64,000 nt of DNA from Costus lasius (taxonomy: Eukaryota; Streptophyta; Magnoliopsida; Zingiberales; Costaceae). A model generated the notes under the pieces. It made no database searches, was not told where the DNA came from, and saw only the letters and a list, made by a program, of their open reading frames with translations. How positions within the stretch are numbered: position 1 is the stretch's first letter; each line of letters begins with the position of its first letter. Made by a program: the position numbers and the translations under genes. This document shows, in pieces, positions 47,301-58,167 of this stretch. The DNA is taken from the NCBI GenBank assembly GCA_027563935.2, contig CM050448.1:123740493-123804492 (forward strand). Reading direction: 5' to 3'.

Positions 47301-50300
47301 TTTAATTGAGATTTTTATATCAAATTATTCTATAAAATATAAATTTATAGATAAAAAAAATCATAACTTTACATAATAATTGTTTTTCATTTTACTTGAT
47401 TATGAACTTAGGATAAATTTACATTTTTTTTAAATTTTAAACTGGGCATTGGATAAATTTGTTATCTCAACTTGATAAACTCAATATATAAAACCTAAAC
47501 GTATCCCATATTTATAATCAAATACTTGAACCCCCAACAAACATGTCTAGTTGGGTTGGGTACTTGAATAACTTGGGTTTAATTGTGATCCCTACCCATG
47601 GCCTATAACTAGTCTAAATATGGGTTTTGAAACACCATAAGATATAGGGAGGCTCAATTGGTCACATGAGCCAAGGAAAAGGAAAAGAGGAAAAACATCT
47701 AAATTTTTCAAAAAGATAAAAAGATCAATATAATGTGTGAAAATTATGCCATGTAGGTTTCTTTCATTTGACATCAAATTCGTAACTTTGTTTGTCTGCC
47801 ATTCCATTTAATTTTTTTATCTAACAATGGAGAATGAAGTAACTACACTTTATTTATTCATTTGTGGTTGTAAAATATTTTTATATTAATTGACAGTTAT
47901 TTAATTTATGTCTTAGTAGTATGTTATTTTGTGGCTAGTGTGTGTTTATGGTCGTCTAAAAGTGTATATATGACTTAAATCAATTATAATGATATATTAT
48001 GATGATAGATTACTGATCTTTTTCTATTTTTCCTCTCTTTTTTCTTCTTTGTTCTGCCTTCTTTCTCATCTCGTCTTTTCTTTGTTTATAATTATAATGT
48101 ATCAATTATAACTTTTTTCTTTACTAGTGCTGTTAGTTACAAATAGAGGTGAAAGCTCCTTAGCGGACTCAAGAAAGGGTGGCCTTAACACATTATAGAT
48201 GATTTTGATGACAGAAAAACACAAACAGAAAAAAAACAATTTCCTCTTTCCATTGTAGGCTGTAATTTGTTGTAAAAAGTCCTACAAATTTAGATGCTTT
48301 ATTATGTAACTTTCCAAATTAGGTTACAAACTATTACTTTCACATGTATTAATATTAGATACAGCATGGCGCTTCAATTACTATCGTTCAAAATATCCTA
48401 CATTCTATGATTTACATGATTCACTGTAATTGATATGATTCCCACTGATGTAGGGTGAACCAAAGTGTAGGATTTGTTCTATGTGAACTTGATATGACTA
48501 GATGCATGTCAAGGTTTACCAATCATTAATTAATGTAAGTCTTAGTACGGAGATTTGAGACCTTGCCATGACATGTAATATCTACCATAAACTATAGTGT
48601 ACAGCCTGTCTTTCATAACCTCATTGTTATAGTGGAGTAGCCGAGTAGGGCAACTAGTTGAACTTTCTCCCGTGATGTTTGTAGTTCACTGTGTGTTGGC
48701 TGATTTTGTTTTCATGCTTGTCAGATATTTCAAATTAAATTGACCATGAGAATTCAATATATCAAATGATAATCCAAACTTCAATAATCATTGGTTACTG
48801 GTGGAAAATGGTTATATATGGTGAACTGTCACTACCACAGAGTTTAGAATAGATTTTCGAGTATGATAATTAAGGATATTTGGGGGAGCTTGAGTTATTT
48901 TCTTTATGATCCTTGTTACTGCACTTTTCTGAAAATTCCTTTTTGTATCAACTCTAGGGTGCCAGTACTGGCAAGTATGCCTGGGTCTTTAGGTGCATCG
49001 TACTGCCCACCATACGTTCCTCTTGATGGGAACTATTATGCTCGTCATTCAGGACAGACCTCAGCATCTGTTTCCTCGAAGTAAGTCACTGGAACGATTA
49101 GCTATTTCAATAACCTGTAATGTTGATCTCAACTATTCATTATGCTCTTATTTTCTTTTTATTTGCTTCATCCATGATTCTTGTTCTGTGAATGACAAGA
49201 TGATACATTGTCTATATTACAATTTGTTGCTTTCTGAGAATAAAATTTTCTAAGCATATTTAAGTTCCAAATATGATGACAGAAGTTCAACAAAGGTATG
49301 TGCCATTTGATTTTGATGAGACTTAGTTCTTTAGAATGGCTTTCAATATGATATCTGCAGAAATGGTAAGAGGCAACCAAAAGAATGTACACAATTCAGA
49401 TTGATCCTTTAGTAGATAAGAGCAATAGAATGACCATACAGGGAAGTTATGGAAATGAATGTATGGGTCAATTAAAGTGGTCTTGCTCTTGGAAGAGATA
49501 TTACCTTTGCAGGATAATACTTGGATACATAGAGATGTTGAGAGGAGAAAGCTTTCTGGATACGAGTATCTTTTTGCTTTAATTACATCAGTTCTTTTGT
49601 TATTATTAAGGTAAGTCAATTCGTACGTTAGCTTGTAAAAGATGCAAATGCATATTAAGTTTGTATCTGCAAGACAAATTACCGATTGAGGAATTGACAT
49701 TTTGGATATTAGTTTATTTAGATAGACTTATAAAACGTATTAACTACTGATATATTTTCATATGCACTACTACACATTCATTTAAGTGCCACTTGTATAA
49801 TATCTTCTACATGTTTCCAGTGCATGTTATGATAGAATGGGAGGGAAGCAGCCACATTCTACACTTCTAAACTACATTTATACACTTAGAGGAAGGGGGA
49901 ACTTTCTGGAGCTCAGATAAACCAACTTGTAAATGCTCTGCATGTTTATAATACTTGTGATGATATACTGATTGAATGCCAAAGGGAACCCTCTGGACTC
50001 TGCCACCTCTACATTACCTGTATAATACTTGTGTGATATACTGATTGTGCCGAAGGGAACCCTCTGGAATCTACCACCTCTACGACTACATTACATGTAT
50101 AAAGCCCCAAAATACAAATGTCATATTTTATTCTACTAAGCTGTTGAAAATGATCAACTAAGGATTTCCACCCTTTACTTTAAAATGAGTATTAGGCCGC
50201 ATATTTTTCTCAAATAGTAGTAGCATGAGCATCACGAAATAGTAGTGTTGATTGAAGATGTCATACTGCCTTTCCGAGTTGGAATTGTGTTTGTGAATTT

Positions 50301-52363
50301 TATGGCATTTATACTTTAGTTTATAAACATGTGTAAAATAATAAAAAAAGAATGTACATGTAAGCAAATGAAAATGATAGATATGATGAATAATAAAATC
50401 TAATCATTCTATAGAATACCGATATTAAGTAGATATTACATGATATGCTAATAAGACAACATCTAATTATCCTTATTTATTGACTACGAAGATGTGTAGA
50501 TTTAATTGTTCATATGATAACAACAGAAGCAAACTAGGGGAGGGGCAGTTGCTTTGATCGGGGCGGCGGCAAGACCTAGGAGGACAGTGGGGGCCTCTAG
50601 GAGGGGGAGAATGGCCTAAGAGCAAGTCTGTGTTAGACAAAGTGAACAAACTCCGAGCAGATGGGAGTAAGGTTTGAAATTTACCCATCCATGATTTGGG
50701 AGTGAGCGTGGGAGAGGGGAAGGGGACAGGACGGAGGTTGAGGTTCACCTGCATTGGTAGCTTATCTAGAGTGTGTGCCGAGTTGTGGGAGAGGAAGGGG
50801 GAGAGTACAGGGAAGATTGCCCGTGTAGGTGCAAGTGCCATGGTGGGGTGGGAGTCTGACTGGGAGAACACAGGTATGGGGGTTGCCATGGTGAGAGGGG
50901 ATGGAGTTGTCCGATGGTGGGAGTGGCGATGTTGGTAGTTTACCTAAGTCGGTGTGAATGCTGGGGAGGGGGATGACAAGGTTGCCGAAGGGAGAACCAC
51001 AGCTCTGTGAAAGGATCACCCTTTGCAATGCTTAAACTCCTTCCATATCGATCTCATTGACCTCCTTCCACTGCCAACTACACCAAACTCATCCTTCAAT
51101 CCCCGTTATCCATCCATGGAACAACAATGCATGGAGATGGGGGCGACAACATCTCATCTGTTGCTTCCTAGTGCTTTGCAGGAGGGGTATGGATTGCGCC
51201 ACAGGTTAGCCAAACACCAATTATGGGGAAAAACTACTGTGTGAAATCCCAGAGCGCCTCCTGCAGTAGCTCCAAATGGGGCCATAATCTCAGTGGAACA
51301 GAACTTCTAGAGTGCATGTAAGTACAGATAAAATATTATTGAGGGAGCACAGTGACTGATTGTGATTGGCTCTTTGTGGCTCATTAGAGTGCATTGTGCA
51401 TGTATATGCATGATTTGATACGAGATTGAGCCGACATGTATCACCCATAATGGGTGGTTTTTAAACCCTTAATTGAGATATTTTGTTTCTGTCTAATAGT
51501 GAGCCTTGCTGGTACAACTGGAAGATTACATACTGTAGCAGGATGTTCTAAACGAGTTTGGTCTATAGGACAAGCCAAATACTTTTGCTTCTTATACATT
51601 ATATTTGTAGGATGCTAGTTGTATGTGCATTATGTATCTTGGTTGCATTGTGGTTGATGTACTGCAAGTATTGCCATAAATTTGTCATTTTTTCCTTTAA
51701 ACTGTCATGTTAATATACTTTGAATTTTATATTTAACATGAAAAACAGAAAAACTATTCTACATTTTTTGACTCATTTGATTAACAAGTTGGTTTGTTTC
51801 TGATAGATTTCTTATTTATTGTTATCATATTATTCTGTGTAGATAGATCAAGGGATTTGAGGTATTACGCATGTCAGTTGAATAGCAAACTAGGCTTGTA
51901 ATGTTATAACCTCAGTAGTTTCTCCCATATGTATGATGTTTTCGTTATTTGTTTTGTTACACAATCCTCATTGTTTTTTTCCTTTTATTTGCATACTTTT
52001 TTTGATTTAACGCATTATGGTCCTTTGAACCTGATTGGTGATTCCTTTGATTTAGAGAAACACCTGGAAGCCAAACTGCTACGCCGATGCCTCAGCCTGG
52101 TATTCCATGGACAAATGGGTCTTCTTTCTGTTTCTTAGCATTATTAATGAAGATATTATATCATATGTTATATTAATGCAGATTCTGTTGTTGATGAAGC
52201 TGGGCGGCGCCAGAATAAGCCTCGGAGGTAAGTGTAATTCTAATTTCATATAATTTTCTTCCCTTCTGCTATCATATAGTGTAGACTAGTGATGGGTTTC
52301 CTTTTTCCTTTTAATTTAATGGCTAACTTTAGCAGATATTCCGAAATGAACTTTGGCCAGTGA
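28064..52363 (+). CDS. MLN51: MLN51/CASC3 (Barentsz) exon junction complex subunit, nine coding exons over 24.3 kb
   Basis: MLN51/Barentsz is the eIF4A3-binding subunit of the exon junction complex, acting in mRNA localisation, translation and nonsense-mediated decay. Exons 28064-28605, 33201-33303, 33429-33643, 33747-34618, 44475-44583, 48958-49080, 52056-52099, 52182-52227 and 52336-52363 join in phase to 2082 nt, 693 residues. An acidic region (about 67-98) is followed by the Btz domain (about 155-216) with FYMHDDRF, RMFGVRKLWDAKDEKAWVHD and FEEMNLQEARYNE. Next come an RG-rich stretch, a Ser/Asn/Gln-rich disordered middle, GGQHPGGLGVPAVGMAVPG, and the conserved tail NKPRRYSEMNFGQ. Least certain are the exon 3 donor (ACA|GTATGG; 33670 also fits the phase and would keep KQYG) and the short exon 7. 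Spliced 3' UTR exons are possible. Introns 1, 4, 5 and 6 are 3-10 kb and full of transposons. Confidence 0.93.
31115..31325. repeat. AT-rich minisatellite (AACCAAATCACAAATA units)
   Basis: Repeated ATATAACCAAATCACAAAT and CATCACAAATACA words with variable spacing, inside the 2.1 kb hAT element. Confidence 0.75.
32220..32640. repeat. Purine-rich minisatellite (GGTGGAGGCGA units)
   Basis: Imperfect units of about 30-60 bp built on GAAGAAGCATGGAGCGGTGG and GTGGAGGCGACGGGA. The plus strand is almost free of pyrimidine runs. The long frames on both strands here (32083-32823 minus, 32096-32655 plus) follow from the repeat and are not called genes. Confidence 0.8.
35274..37670. mobile_element. Possible degenerate LTR-type element in MLN51 intron 4
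   Basis: Segments near 35274-35470 and 37478-37670 are diverged direct repeats. Both contain CAATTGGAGAT..GG, AAAAAGGAAAC-like blocks, CTCCAAAC and TACTAAT.GAGTTAGG/GGGCC. The ends are about 2.2 kb apart. Between them 35900-36012 and 36249-36395 are a second pair of direct repeats (CCCCTAAACATGAACTTAA, AGTAGTTTTTAGATCCCTA). No RT or integrase is recognisable, so this could be a decayed large non-coding retroelement. Boundaries are uncertain. Confidence 0.45.
38210..40750 (-). mobile_element. 5'-truncated LINE (L1 type) with decayed RT and RNase H, antisense in MLN51 intron 4
   Basis: On the minus strand, pieces in several frames run in the order of a LINE ORF2. They are DFRPLAMCNVIYKILSKALA with QAAFIMGRRIHDNIF (40704-40444), NRGIRQGDPFPHTF (40379-40140), the catalytic YADDIILCF (40126-), PLKYLGTHIF, LAKYRQINTWDI, and an RNase H-like tail with KINTNGSW where an Asp would be expected. 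Frame changes and stops show it is dead. The endonuclease part is absent, so the copy is 5'-truncated. A T-run (38207-38214) marks the A-tail. TAACAAGTTT at 38200-38209 and 40751-40760 is a plausible 10-bp target duplication. Confidence 0.85.
40987..41351. repeat. Long near-perfect inverted repeat (foldback) in MLN51 intron 4
   Basis: The left arm 40987-41158 and right arm 41189-41351 are reverse complements with only a few mismatches and one 11-bp difference (a GTATGAAT duplication near 41070-41090 on the left). A loop of about 30 bp separates them. Arm ends read TTGTTAATACTGACC / GGTCAGTATTAACAA, and the inner ends are TATCAAAAAGTG / CACTTTTTGATA. In the pre-mRNA this would fold into a hairpin of about 165 bp. 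It is followed directly by an AT microsatellite. Confidence 0.9.
41351..41405. repeat. (AT)n and (GATATA)n microsatellite
   Basis: A run of AT dinucleotides to about 41378, then four GATATA-type units, adjacent to the foldback right arm. Confidence 0.9.
41642..41887 (-). pseudogene. Ty1-copia reverse transcriptase scrap
   Basis: The minus-strand frame contains EEMALISHGTWELVAP and CKWVFIVKYILDGFV. These match the start of the copia RT domain (ALxxNxTWELV...CKWVFKVKYxxDGxV). Only about 60 residues are recognisable and the downstream RT motifs are missing. Confidence 0.7.
42988..43236 (-). pseudogene. Possible copia gag-like scrap
   Basis: The minus-strand frame AHFATSKNTELQTTRTSSN, followed by CYSNGDGCGHDTNPPCSYYG, loosely resembles the Ser/Thr-rich region and C-x-H-C knuckle of copia gag. 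It lies upstream (in the minus sense) of the RT scrap at 41.7 kb, the expected order for one decayed element. Low certainty. Confidence 0.4.
45571..45702 (+). pseudogene. SRP54 N-terminal fragment, decayed
   Basis: Starting at an ATG, the frame reads MVLEQLGD, QQMSNATIIN, stop, KVLNEF, RALLQFNKQFKLV. This matches the N-domain of the 54 kDa signal recognition particle subunit (QQMSNATIIDEKVLNE and ITRALLQ..VQFKLV), with a TAG where the family has an acidic residue and several short deletions. The upstream pyrimidine-rich DNA may be the original leader. It sits inside MLN51 intron 5, in the same orientation, 65 bp left of the TIR element. Confidence 0.75.
45768..46874. mobile_element. Putative PIF/Harbinger-like TIR element carrying gene fragments, MLN51 intron 5
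   Basis: Ends ACTAGGAGGGATGG (from about 45778) and CCATCCCTCCTAGTAAACAAG (to about 46871) are inverted repeats. Setting the element at 45768-46874 leaves TTA at both flanks (45765-45767, 46875-46877), the usual target site of PIF/Harbinger elements. Subterminal GGATGG/CCATCC-type words recur. The interior is GC-rich, unlike the intron, and holds a B3-domain fragment plus other exon-like DNA (for example 46343-46642 plus, with a hydrophobic helix WNLLDLVTGALFAAVLVFF). No transposase was seen. Family assignment rests on short TIR and TSD only. Confidence 0.6.
46078..46206 (+). pseudogene. Captured B3-domain fragment, ABI3/VP1 type
   Basis: The plus-strand frame reads NLKFLL, stop, KVLKLSDVGSLGRIVLPKKEA, stop, THLLELDAMEDIG. 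In ABI3/VP1 proteins the same B3 stretch runs KFLLQKVLKQSDVG.LGRIVLPKKEA, then a glutamate and THLPELEA, and later AMEDIG. Stops replace a Gln and a Glu codon (CAG and GAG to TAG), and about 10 residues are missing before AMEDIG. AMEDIG points to the ABI3/VP1 class rather than FUS3 or LEC2. Confidence 0.78.
49945..50112. repeat. Tandem duplication, about 80 bp period, MLN51 intron 6
   Basis: Two copies of TTTATAATACTTGTG..GATATACTGATTG followed by GGGAACCCTCTGGA and CCACCTCTAC, with small indels between copies. Confidence 0.75.
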
Positions 52364-54335
52364 AGTACATAGATATTTGTTGAGCATATGCATAAACAAA
52401 TTAAGGTCAGTTTAACAGATGTTTATCTGTTACTTAGGGTCTTCTAGTTGTCTGATCTTTCATACTCTTGGTTATTCATATTCTTTCTCCAGGCCCAATA
52501 TTGAACCCTCTGGGATCTTCAGCTTTTGATCTGGAGCATTTTGGGCTTAAGTTTATCTCAAGACTTCTAGGTATGCGCTGCTATGTTTCGTCAGGCTTTA
52601 CTTTGCTCGTCGTCTGAAATGTTTGAAGTTGCATGGATGCAGTTTCCTACGTTACTATGAAATAACGTTTTAGAAGCTATGCTAACCACTGAACCCCTGA
52701 ATGCAAGGTTAAGAATAGAGATTTTAGGTTCATGGAAAATACCTTGTTTGGTCCTAGTGCATCATGTATGAGCTCTATGTTTTAATCTTCAAAAGTCGAT
52801 CAGGTTATGTAAGTAGCTGTGAAGCATGGGACTCTTGCGGATATTCGTTGCATCAGTGTTAGACCTGGTGATTGTTTCATATTTCACTTGTTGGTCAGTA
52901 GAACCTAGGATGTATCTCAGATTTAGAAGAATGCATTATTACATGAAGACATGGATATATTTTCTCTATAATTCTTTTAACTATTTTGATGTTGGATCTA
53001 CTTTTTGGGGAAACACTCCCATGTATTTCACGGTAGGGTTATCCACAAAAGATTCGTGATAATTTAAAGGCAATTCAAAATGGTTTTATAAAATTTTCAC
53101 TTAATTATCTGTCAGGTTTTCACCATTTTCGAAAACAACTAATTTAAAATTTTCAGTTCGGGTTGTGATTTTCATAATACATTTTTTGCATCTTGAGACC
53201 TGCCTTTTCTTATAAAATGCATGGCTCGCCTGTTCTCTATATATTGTGCATGCGATCAATAAAATTTCCAAATTCTTTTTATCCCAAAATGATGAGAAAT
53301 CCAACATGTTTAATCTCATCCTCTTTTACACAATGCTTCGAAAGCTGCTATTACATCTTTCATGTGCTGATTTTCCTTTCTCACTTGACTGACCAGAGGG
53401 GTGAAATGTGTTGTTTTCTTCCCACAGCAGTGCTTTATGTATGCTTTTGGTTCTCCTGTAGAGAAGATATAGCGAATGATTCATACATGTCCTATATATT
53501 TAATCCTAGTTGTAACACTTGTATTTGCCAATTTTTCATTGACTTGAATACTGCTCTGCTATATCAGGTTTATGTCCTCTAAACGGCAGAAGTGGTCATA
53601 GATTATTTGTTTCTAAATTGTCTTGCAGGCTTCAGCACTATTCTATGTATCTATTCTAGATTAGAGTTAGGTTTATAGCTATAACAAGTTCATTTCTATT
53701 GGCAATTTCTGCAGATATATATCACCTACGCTGGCTGTGATGGTGTGAGAAAACCGTTTATAGCAGGGCTAGTGCCTTTCTTGTGTTTAAATATATGGTA
53801 AGACTCTTGTACGATTCCTTTTTTTAGTCAAATGTCAGAATAAATGCAATTGGGTGATCATGTTCTCTTTGTACAGATTTTTGTTTAGTTGTGGTGCAAG
53901 CTTGTCAGAAATGGTAGCGAGCTTCTTGTGGAAGATCAATAGAAAGTTTTAGAATAATTGGCATTTGCTGGTTTGATTTTCATCGTGAGATTTTCCCTGA
54001 AGTGCCTAGTGTGGTAGCACGGTGTAGTCGAGTTTATATACTTCTTTTGAATTAAGATACAGTGCATATTTGAATCATGTTTTCTATTGGTTACACTGTG
54101 TATGTAGTCTGAGCTAAGCACGTATTTTCTTTTGCATTATCCTATAATCTATTTGCGTCATACTTTTCTAAATTGAAAAAAAAAATATTTTCGCTTTTTC
54201 TTGCAAATGGTTAGTTGTCAATTGCTTTGTCTTGTAATCATAGTAATTATTGATTATTTTATAACCCATTTAAATCATGGTTGTACCTTAGCAATTTAGC
54301 CTTACATTCATTTGGGTTATATTTGGAAGTAACAC
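52364..54335. other. MLN51 3' region and intergenic DNA
   Basis: Splice-like pairs (CTCCAG at about 52492 to TAG|GTATGC at about 52571; CTTGCAG near 53628; CTGCAG near 53713) would allow spliced 3' UTR exons, but none carries a coding frame. No gene is supported. Confidence 0.4.
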
Positions 54336-54692
54336 TAGGGGTGGGCAATTGGTAATTACCAGATCGAATTTATTGTTATCGAATTTATCGATTAAAAATT
54401 TATTAAAAAATTAGTTATCGATATCGGATCGAATAAAATGTTTATTGTATATATACCAAATTAAATTTACCAAATAAATAAAAAAATTTTATTGAACTGA
54501 AATAAATTTACCAAACCAAATTAAAAAAATAAAATATATTTATTTTAATTGGTAAAATTATTTTTTTTATTAAATTGAAATAAATTTATTGATATCGATA
54601 ATCGATTATATAAAAATTATTACCGATATTGTTATCAAATTAATTGGTAAATTGATAATTATTAAATTTATTAATCCAAATACCCATCCCTA
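54336..54692. mobile_element. hAT-like MITE
   Basis: Ends TAGGGGTGGGCAATTGG and CCAAATACCCATCCCTA are imperfect inverted repeats of the GGGGTGGGCA type common in plant hAT MITEs. The interior is very AT-rich with ATCGATA/TATCGAT words. An 8-bp target duplication is not evident, so exact ends are uncertain. Confidence 0.6.
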
Positions 54693-55220
54693 GGTTATTG
54701 GTTGTGTTTTATGCTCGTTAAAATTATCTCAGTATATTTTTTATGATAAATATGCAAATTGAGCTAATTGATAAATTTTGAAAAATAATGTTGTAAAGTC
54801 TCTTGTTTCAACGTGCGCCAGGATATTTTCCGTGTAACCAAATCTACGGTAGACATCTAGCTTTATGGGATGTGACTTGTTACGTATAACTTGAACAACA
54901 TTGGTTTTAAGTTAGAATGCAAACATTATGTAATAATCTGAAGTCCTCCTTTCACGAAATGCATCGCAATGTGAGGCTACTTTAGTTGTGCTGTAAAATA
55001 ATACTGGAATATATTTAAAATTTTCAAACCATGGTATGTTTGCGCGTGGCTAGGATTTTATTTAGATTCCATTACAGAAGATGGTTTATCTATATACGAA
55101 TTTGCGTTGAATTATAATGATGAAATGGTAACTTATATATGATAATTTAATACAACATCATTAACTAAATTATGAAAGTTAAACATTTTTTTTTTATCAA
55201 GTACCAACTAATCAATCAAT

Positions 55221-55726
55221 TATGCTATACTATACTATATGAAACCATACAATACGAAATGATATCATACAATACCATACTATATTATATCATCATACTA
55301 TTACATTATACCATGTCATACCATACTATACTATGTCATAGTACACTATATCATTCGATACAATACTATACTATCTCATATTAATGTATACTATATATAT
55401 GATACTATACTATATTATGTTGTGTCATATCATACCACACGATATTATAATATATTATTCTATATCATACCATCCAATGTTATGTTATATCATCTTATAC
55501 TATACTATATTATACGATACCACATTATATTATATTGTATCATATCATACCTATTATACTATAGCAAACCATATTATATCATACTATACTATATTATACT
55601 CATATCATACTATACTATGTTATACTATATTAAACTATACTACCATACTACATATACTATACTATACTATATTTTACTATCCTATGTTATATAAATTATA
55701 TTATACGATATCATACTATATTATAT
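55221..55726. repeat. Degenerate microsatellite of TACTATAC/ATACCATA words, about 500 bp
   Basis: Nearly continuous variants of CATACTATACTATATTATAT. The frames at 55172-55384, 55384-55806 and 55422-55694 translate to Tyr/Ile/His strings and are artefacts of the repeat. Confidence 0.9.
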
Positions 55727-55839
55727 CCCGAGACAGATATGGGGATATAGAGATCCCAGAAAGAAATATAGAGGATATAAAGATCCCAAGAAAGTTCACT
55801 AGATGAAAATTCTCATAAAAAGACTTCTTGCGTAGAGCT

Positions 55840-56556
55840 TTTTTTTCTCCTCTTTCTTTTCTTTTTTTTCATGCTTTTAGCCCCTCTTTTATAGGAGATG
55901 GGTGAAGAAATTTTATTATTATTTTTATCTAATTTTGTATTTTATTATTTTTATTTAATTTTATCTTTTATTTTTTTATTATTTTATTATTTTTTATATA
56001 CACTTACTCATTCTTCTCTCTTAACCACAGACTTGATTTTATTTTTTTTTGCTATTTATGTTTTACTCATTCTCTCCCTTTTTTTCTTTTTTTTAAACTG
56101 AATTATCTTATTTTCCATTTATTTTATTTTTTTTATTTTTAATTAATTCTAGCAAATTAATTTTTTTTAATTATTTTTTTTTGAAAATAATTAGTCCACT
56201 ATTGTCTCCATCGACTAGTTGTGAAGGTGCTCAATTATATGAGTCACCATTAGATTCCCTCACAGTGCCTATATATAGGGACAAAATTTAAAGTCAACTT
56301 TCTTAGGAAACTTAAGAAATGACAAAATTTATATTAAAAAATATTTTTTAAAAAAAATATATATATTCATAATCTACACATTATCCAATTGTATCAATAT
56401 TATCATAAAAAAAATTCACGAGAAATTAATAAAAATATTATAATAAAAAAATATCAAAAAATATTTTTTATCTAAAATTTTGACATCCTTCTTAAGTTTA
56501 GTGACTATAAATAGTCTTGTAAGAAGGAAGGCATTCAGCATTCGGCCTTCGCAAAC
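55840..56556. other. AT-rich intergenic DNA and BAHD upstream region
   Basis: T-rich plus strand at about 55840-56180, then mixed AT-rich DNA. The last 100 bp should hold the BAHD leader; TATAAATAG at 56506-56514, about 45 bp before the ATG, is a candidate TATA box. Confidence 0.45.
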
Positions 56557-58167
56557 ATGCCCTCGCCATCCGTCAACAAATCGGCCCCGGAGCTGGTAGT
56601 ACCCGCCGGCTCTACGCCAGCCAGCCGCCTCCCACTCTCTTTCATGGATCGGGCCATGCTGGTCCGGATCCTGGTGGACCTGGTGCTCGTGTTCAAGCAG
56701 GGAGCGGCGCCGGCGGCCGCCATCAAGGAGGCGCTGTCGCGGGCGCTTGTCGAGTACTACCCCGTGGCCGGGCGCATTGTGGAGCCAAGCATTGGCGAGG
56801 CCGAGGTCGCATGCACCGGCGACGGCGTGTGGTTCGTGGAGGCCTCCGCGGACTGCAGTCTCGAGGACGTCAACAACCTGGAACGGCCGCTAATGGTGCA
56901 GAAGGATGAGCTCCTCCCGTTTCCTCCGCCGGAGGTGGACGAGCAAGAGCTGATCTTCCTGATGCAGGTATTCTTGAGTAATTCAGATCATTATAGTATA
57001 ATTACTAGCATAAACCAACTATAATTATATGACGGAGTTAATTAGATAAATTGATTTAGACGCTTCATTTTTAATGTAAAATTAATTATTCATAAATTGA
57101 GATGCGGCAGGGGTTTGTTAAGTTGTTCCGATGATACAATGAATGCCAAGGTATCCATGCACGCGTGCATGCTCTTGCTATCTGCTACGTGGAGAAACAG
57201 TTAGTGCCAAGTGGAGTTATTTACATACGAGTGATTAAACTCTAATTTAATTCTTAATCACTGTCTTATCCTTGTGATCAATGTATAATTAGCATTGATT
57301 GATTTAATTAATTTTGAGGTGACGGAGTTCGCATGTGGCGGGTTTGCCGTCGGAATCCGTTTCAACCACGCCGTCTTCGACGGTGTCGGCGCCGCCCAGT
57401 TCCTCCACGCCGTCGCTGAGCTTGCCAGCGGCCACGCCCGCCTAGCGGTCACACCCGTGTGGCATCGCGAATCCATACCCTTTCCGCGCCGCCGCTCCTC
57501 CGCCGCCCTTCCCCCACCCTCCTTCCCCGCCTTCCGCTTCACCACCGCCGTTTTCGATGTCTCCTCCGACCAGATCGCCCTCATCAAGCACAGCGTCTCC
57601 CTCGAGACCGGCCAGACGTGCTCCACCTTCGACGCAGTCACCGCTCTAACGTGGCAGGCCAGGACGCGCGCCGTCGCCCTGCCTCCCGACTCCAATGTCC
57701 ACCTCGGCTTCGCGGCCAACACGCGCCACCTGCTCCGCCCGCTCCTGCCGCGGGAGGGCTTCTACGGCAACTGTGTGTACCCGGTGGGCCTGCAGGCGTG
57801 CAGCGGGCGGGTGGCGTCTGCGGCGCTGGGGGAGATCGTCGGGCTGGTCCGGGGAGCGAAAGAGCGGGTGGCGGCGGAGTTCTTGGGGTGGATCAGCGGC
57901 GAACTGGAGGACGCGTGCATGCCGCCGGTGGAGTACGGGACGATGGTGGTGTCGGATTGGAGGCGGGTCGGGTTCGCCGATGTGAATTACGGATGGGGGG
58001 ATCCGATCCATGTGGTGCCTCTGAACGATGATTGTAATTGGATCGGGTCGTGCATTTATGTGGGTCCGGCAAGGCCGAGGGAGGGAGTGAGGCTGTTGAC
58101 GAGGTGCGTCGAGCGACAGCATTTGGATGCGTTCAATCATGAGATGAGGAAATATGTAATCGATTAA
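56557..58167 (+). CDS. BAHD (HXXXD-type) acyl-CoA-dependent acyltransferase
   Basis: BAHD enzymes move an acyl group from acyl-CoA to an alcohol or amine of a specialised metabolite or cell-wall precursor in the cytosol. Exons 56557-56967 and 57319-58167 (GT-AG, phase 0) give 419 residues, slightly short of the usual 430-460. Near the N-terminus are the typical SFMDRAM and ALVEYYPVAGRI. The catalytic HXXXD is HAVFD at 154-158. The structural motif DFGWG appears as NYGWG at 360-364; position 1 is usually Asp and forms a salt bridge. FYGNCVYPV is also present. The intron position just before VTEF is common in the family. The substrate cannot be read from sequence; the overall look resembles taxane/benzyl-alcohol-type O-acyltransferase relatives of monocots. 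Coding GC is very high against AT-rich flanks. A partial second copy lies at 62.6 kb. Confidence 0.93.

Noticed and set aside
47147..47596. Possible hAT MITE in MLN51 intron 5 (GGGTGGCAACTGG ... GATCCCTACCC)
   Set aside because: Ends only weakly inverted and no target duplication found; left as unassigned AT-rich intron.
55172..55806. Tyr/Ile/His-rich frames
   Set aside because: Artefacts of the TACTATAC repeat.
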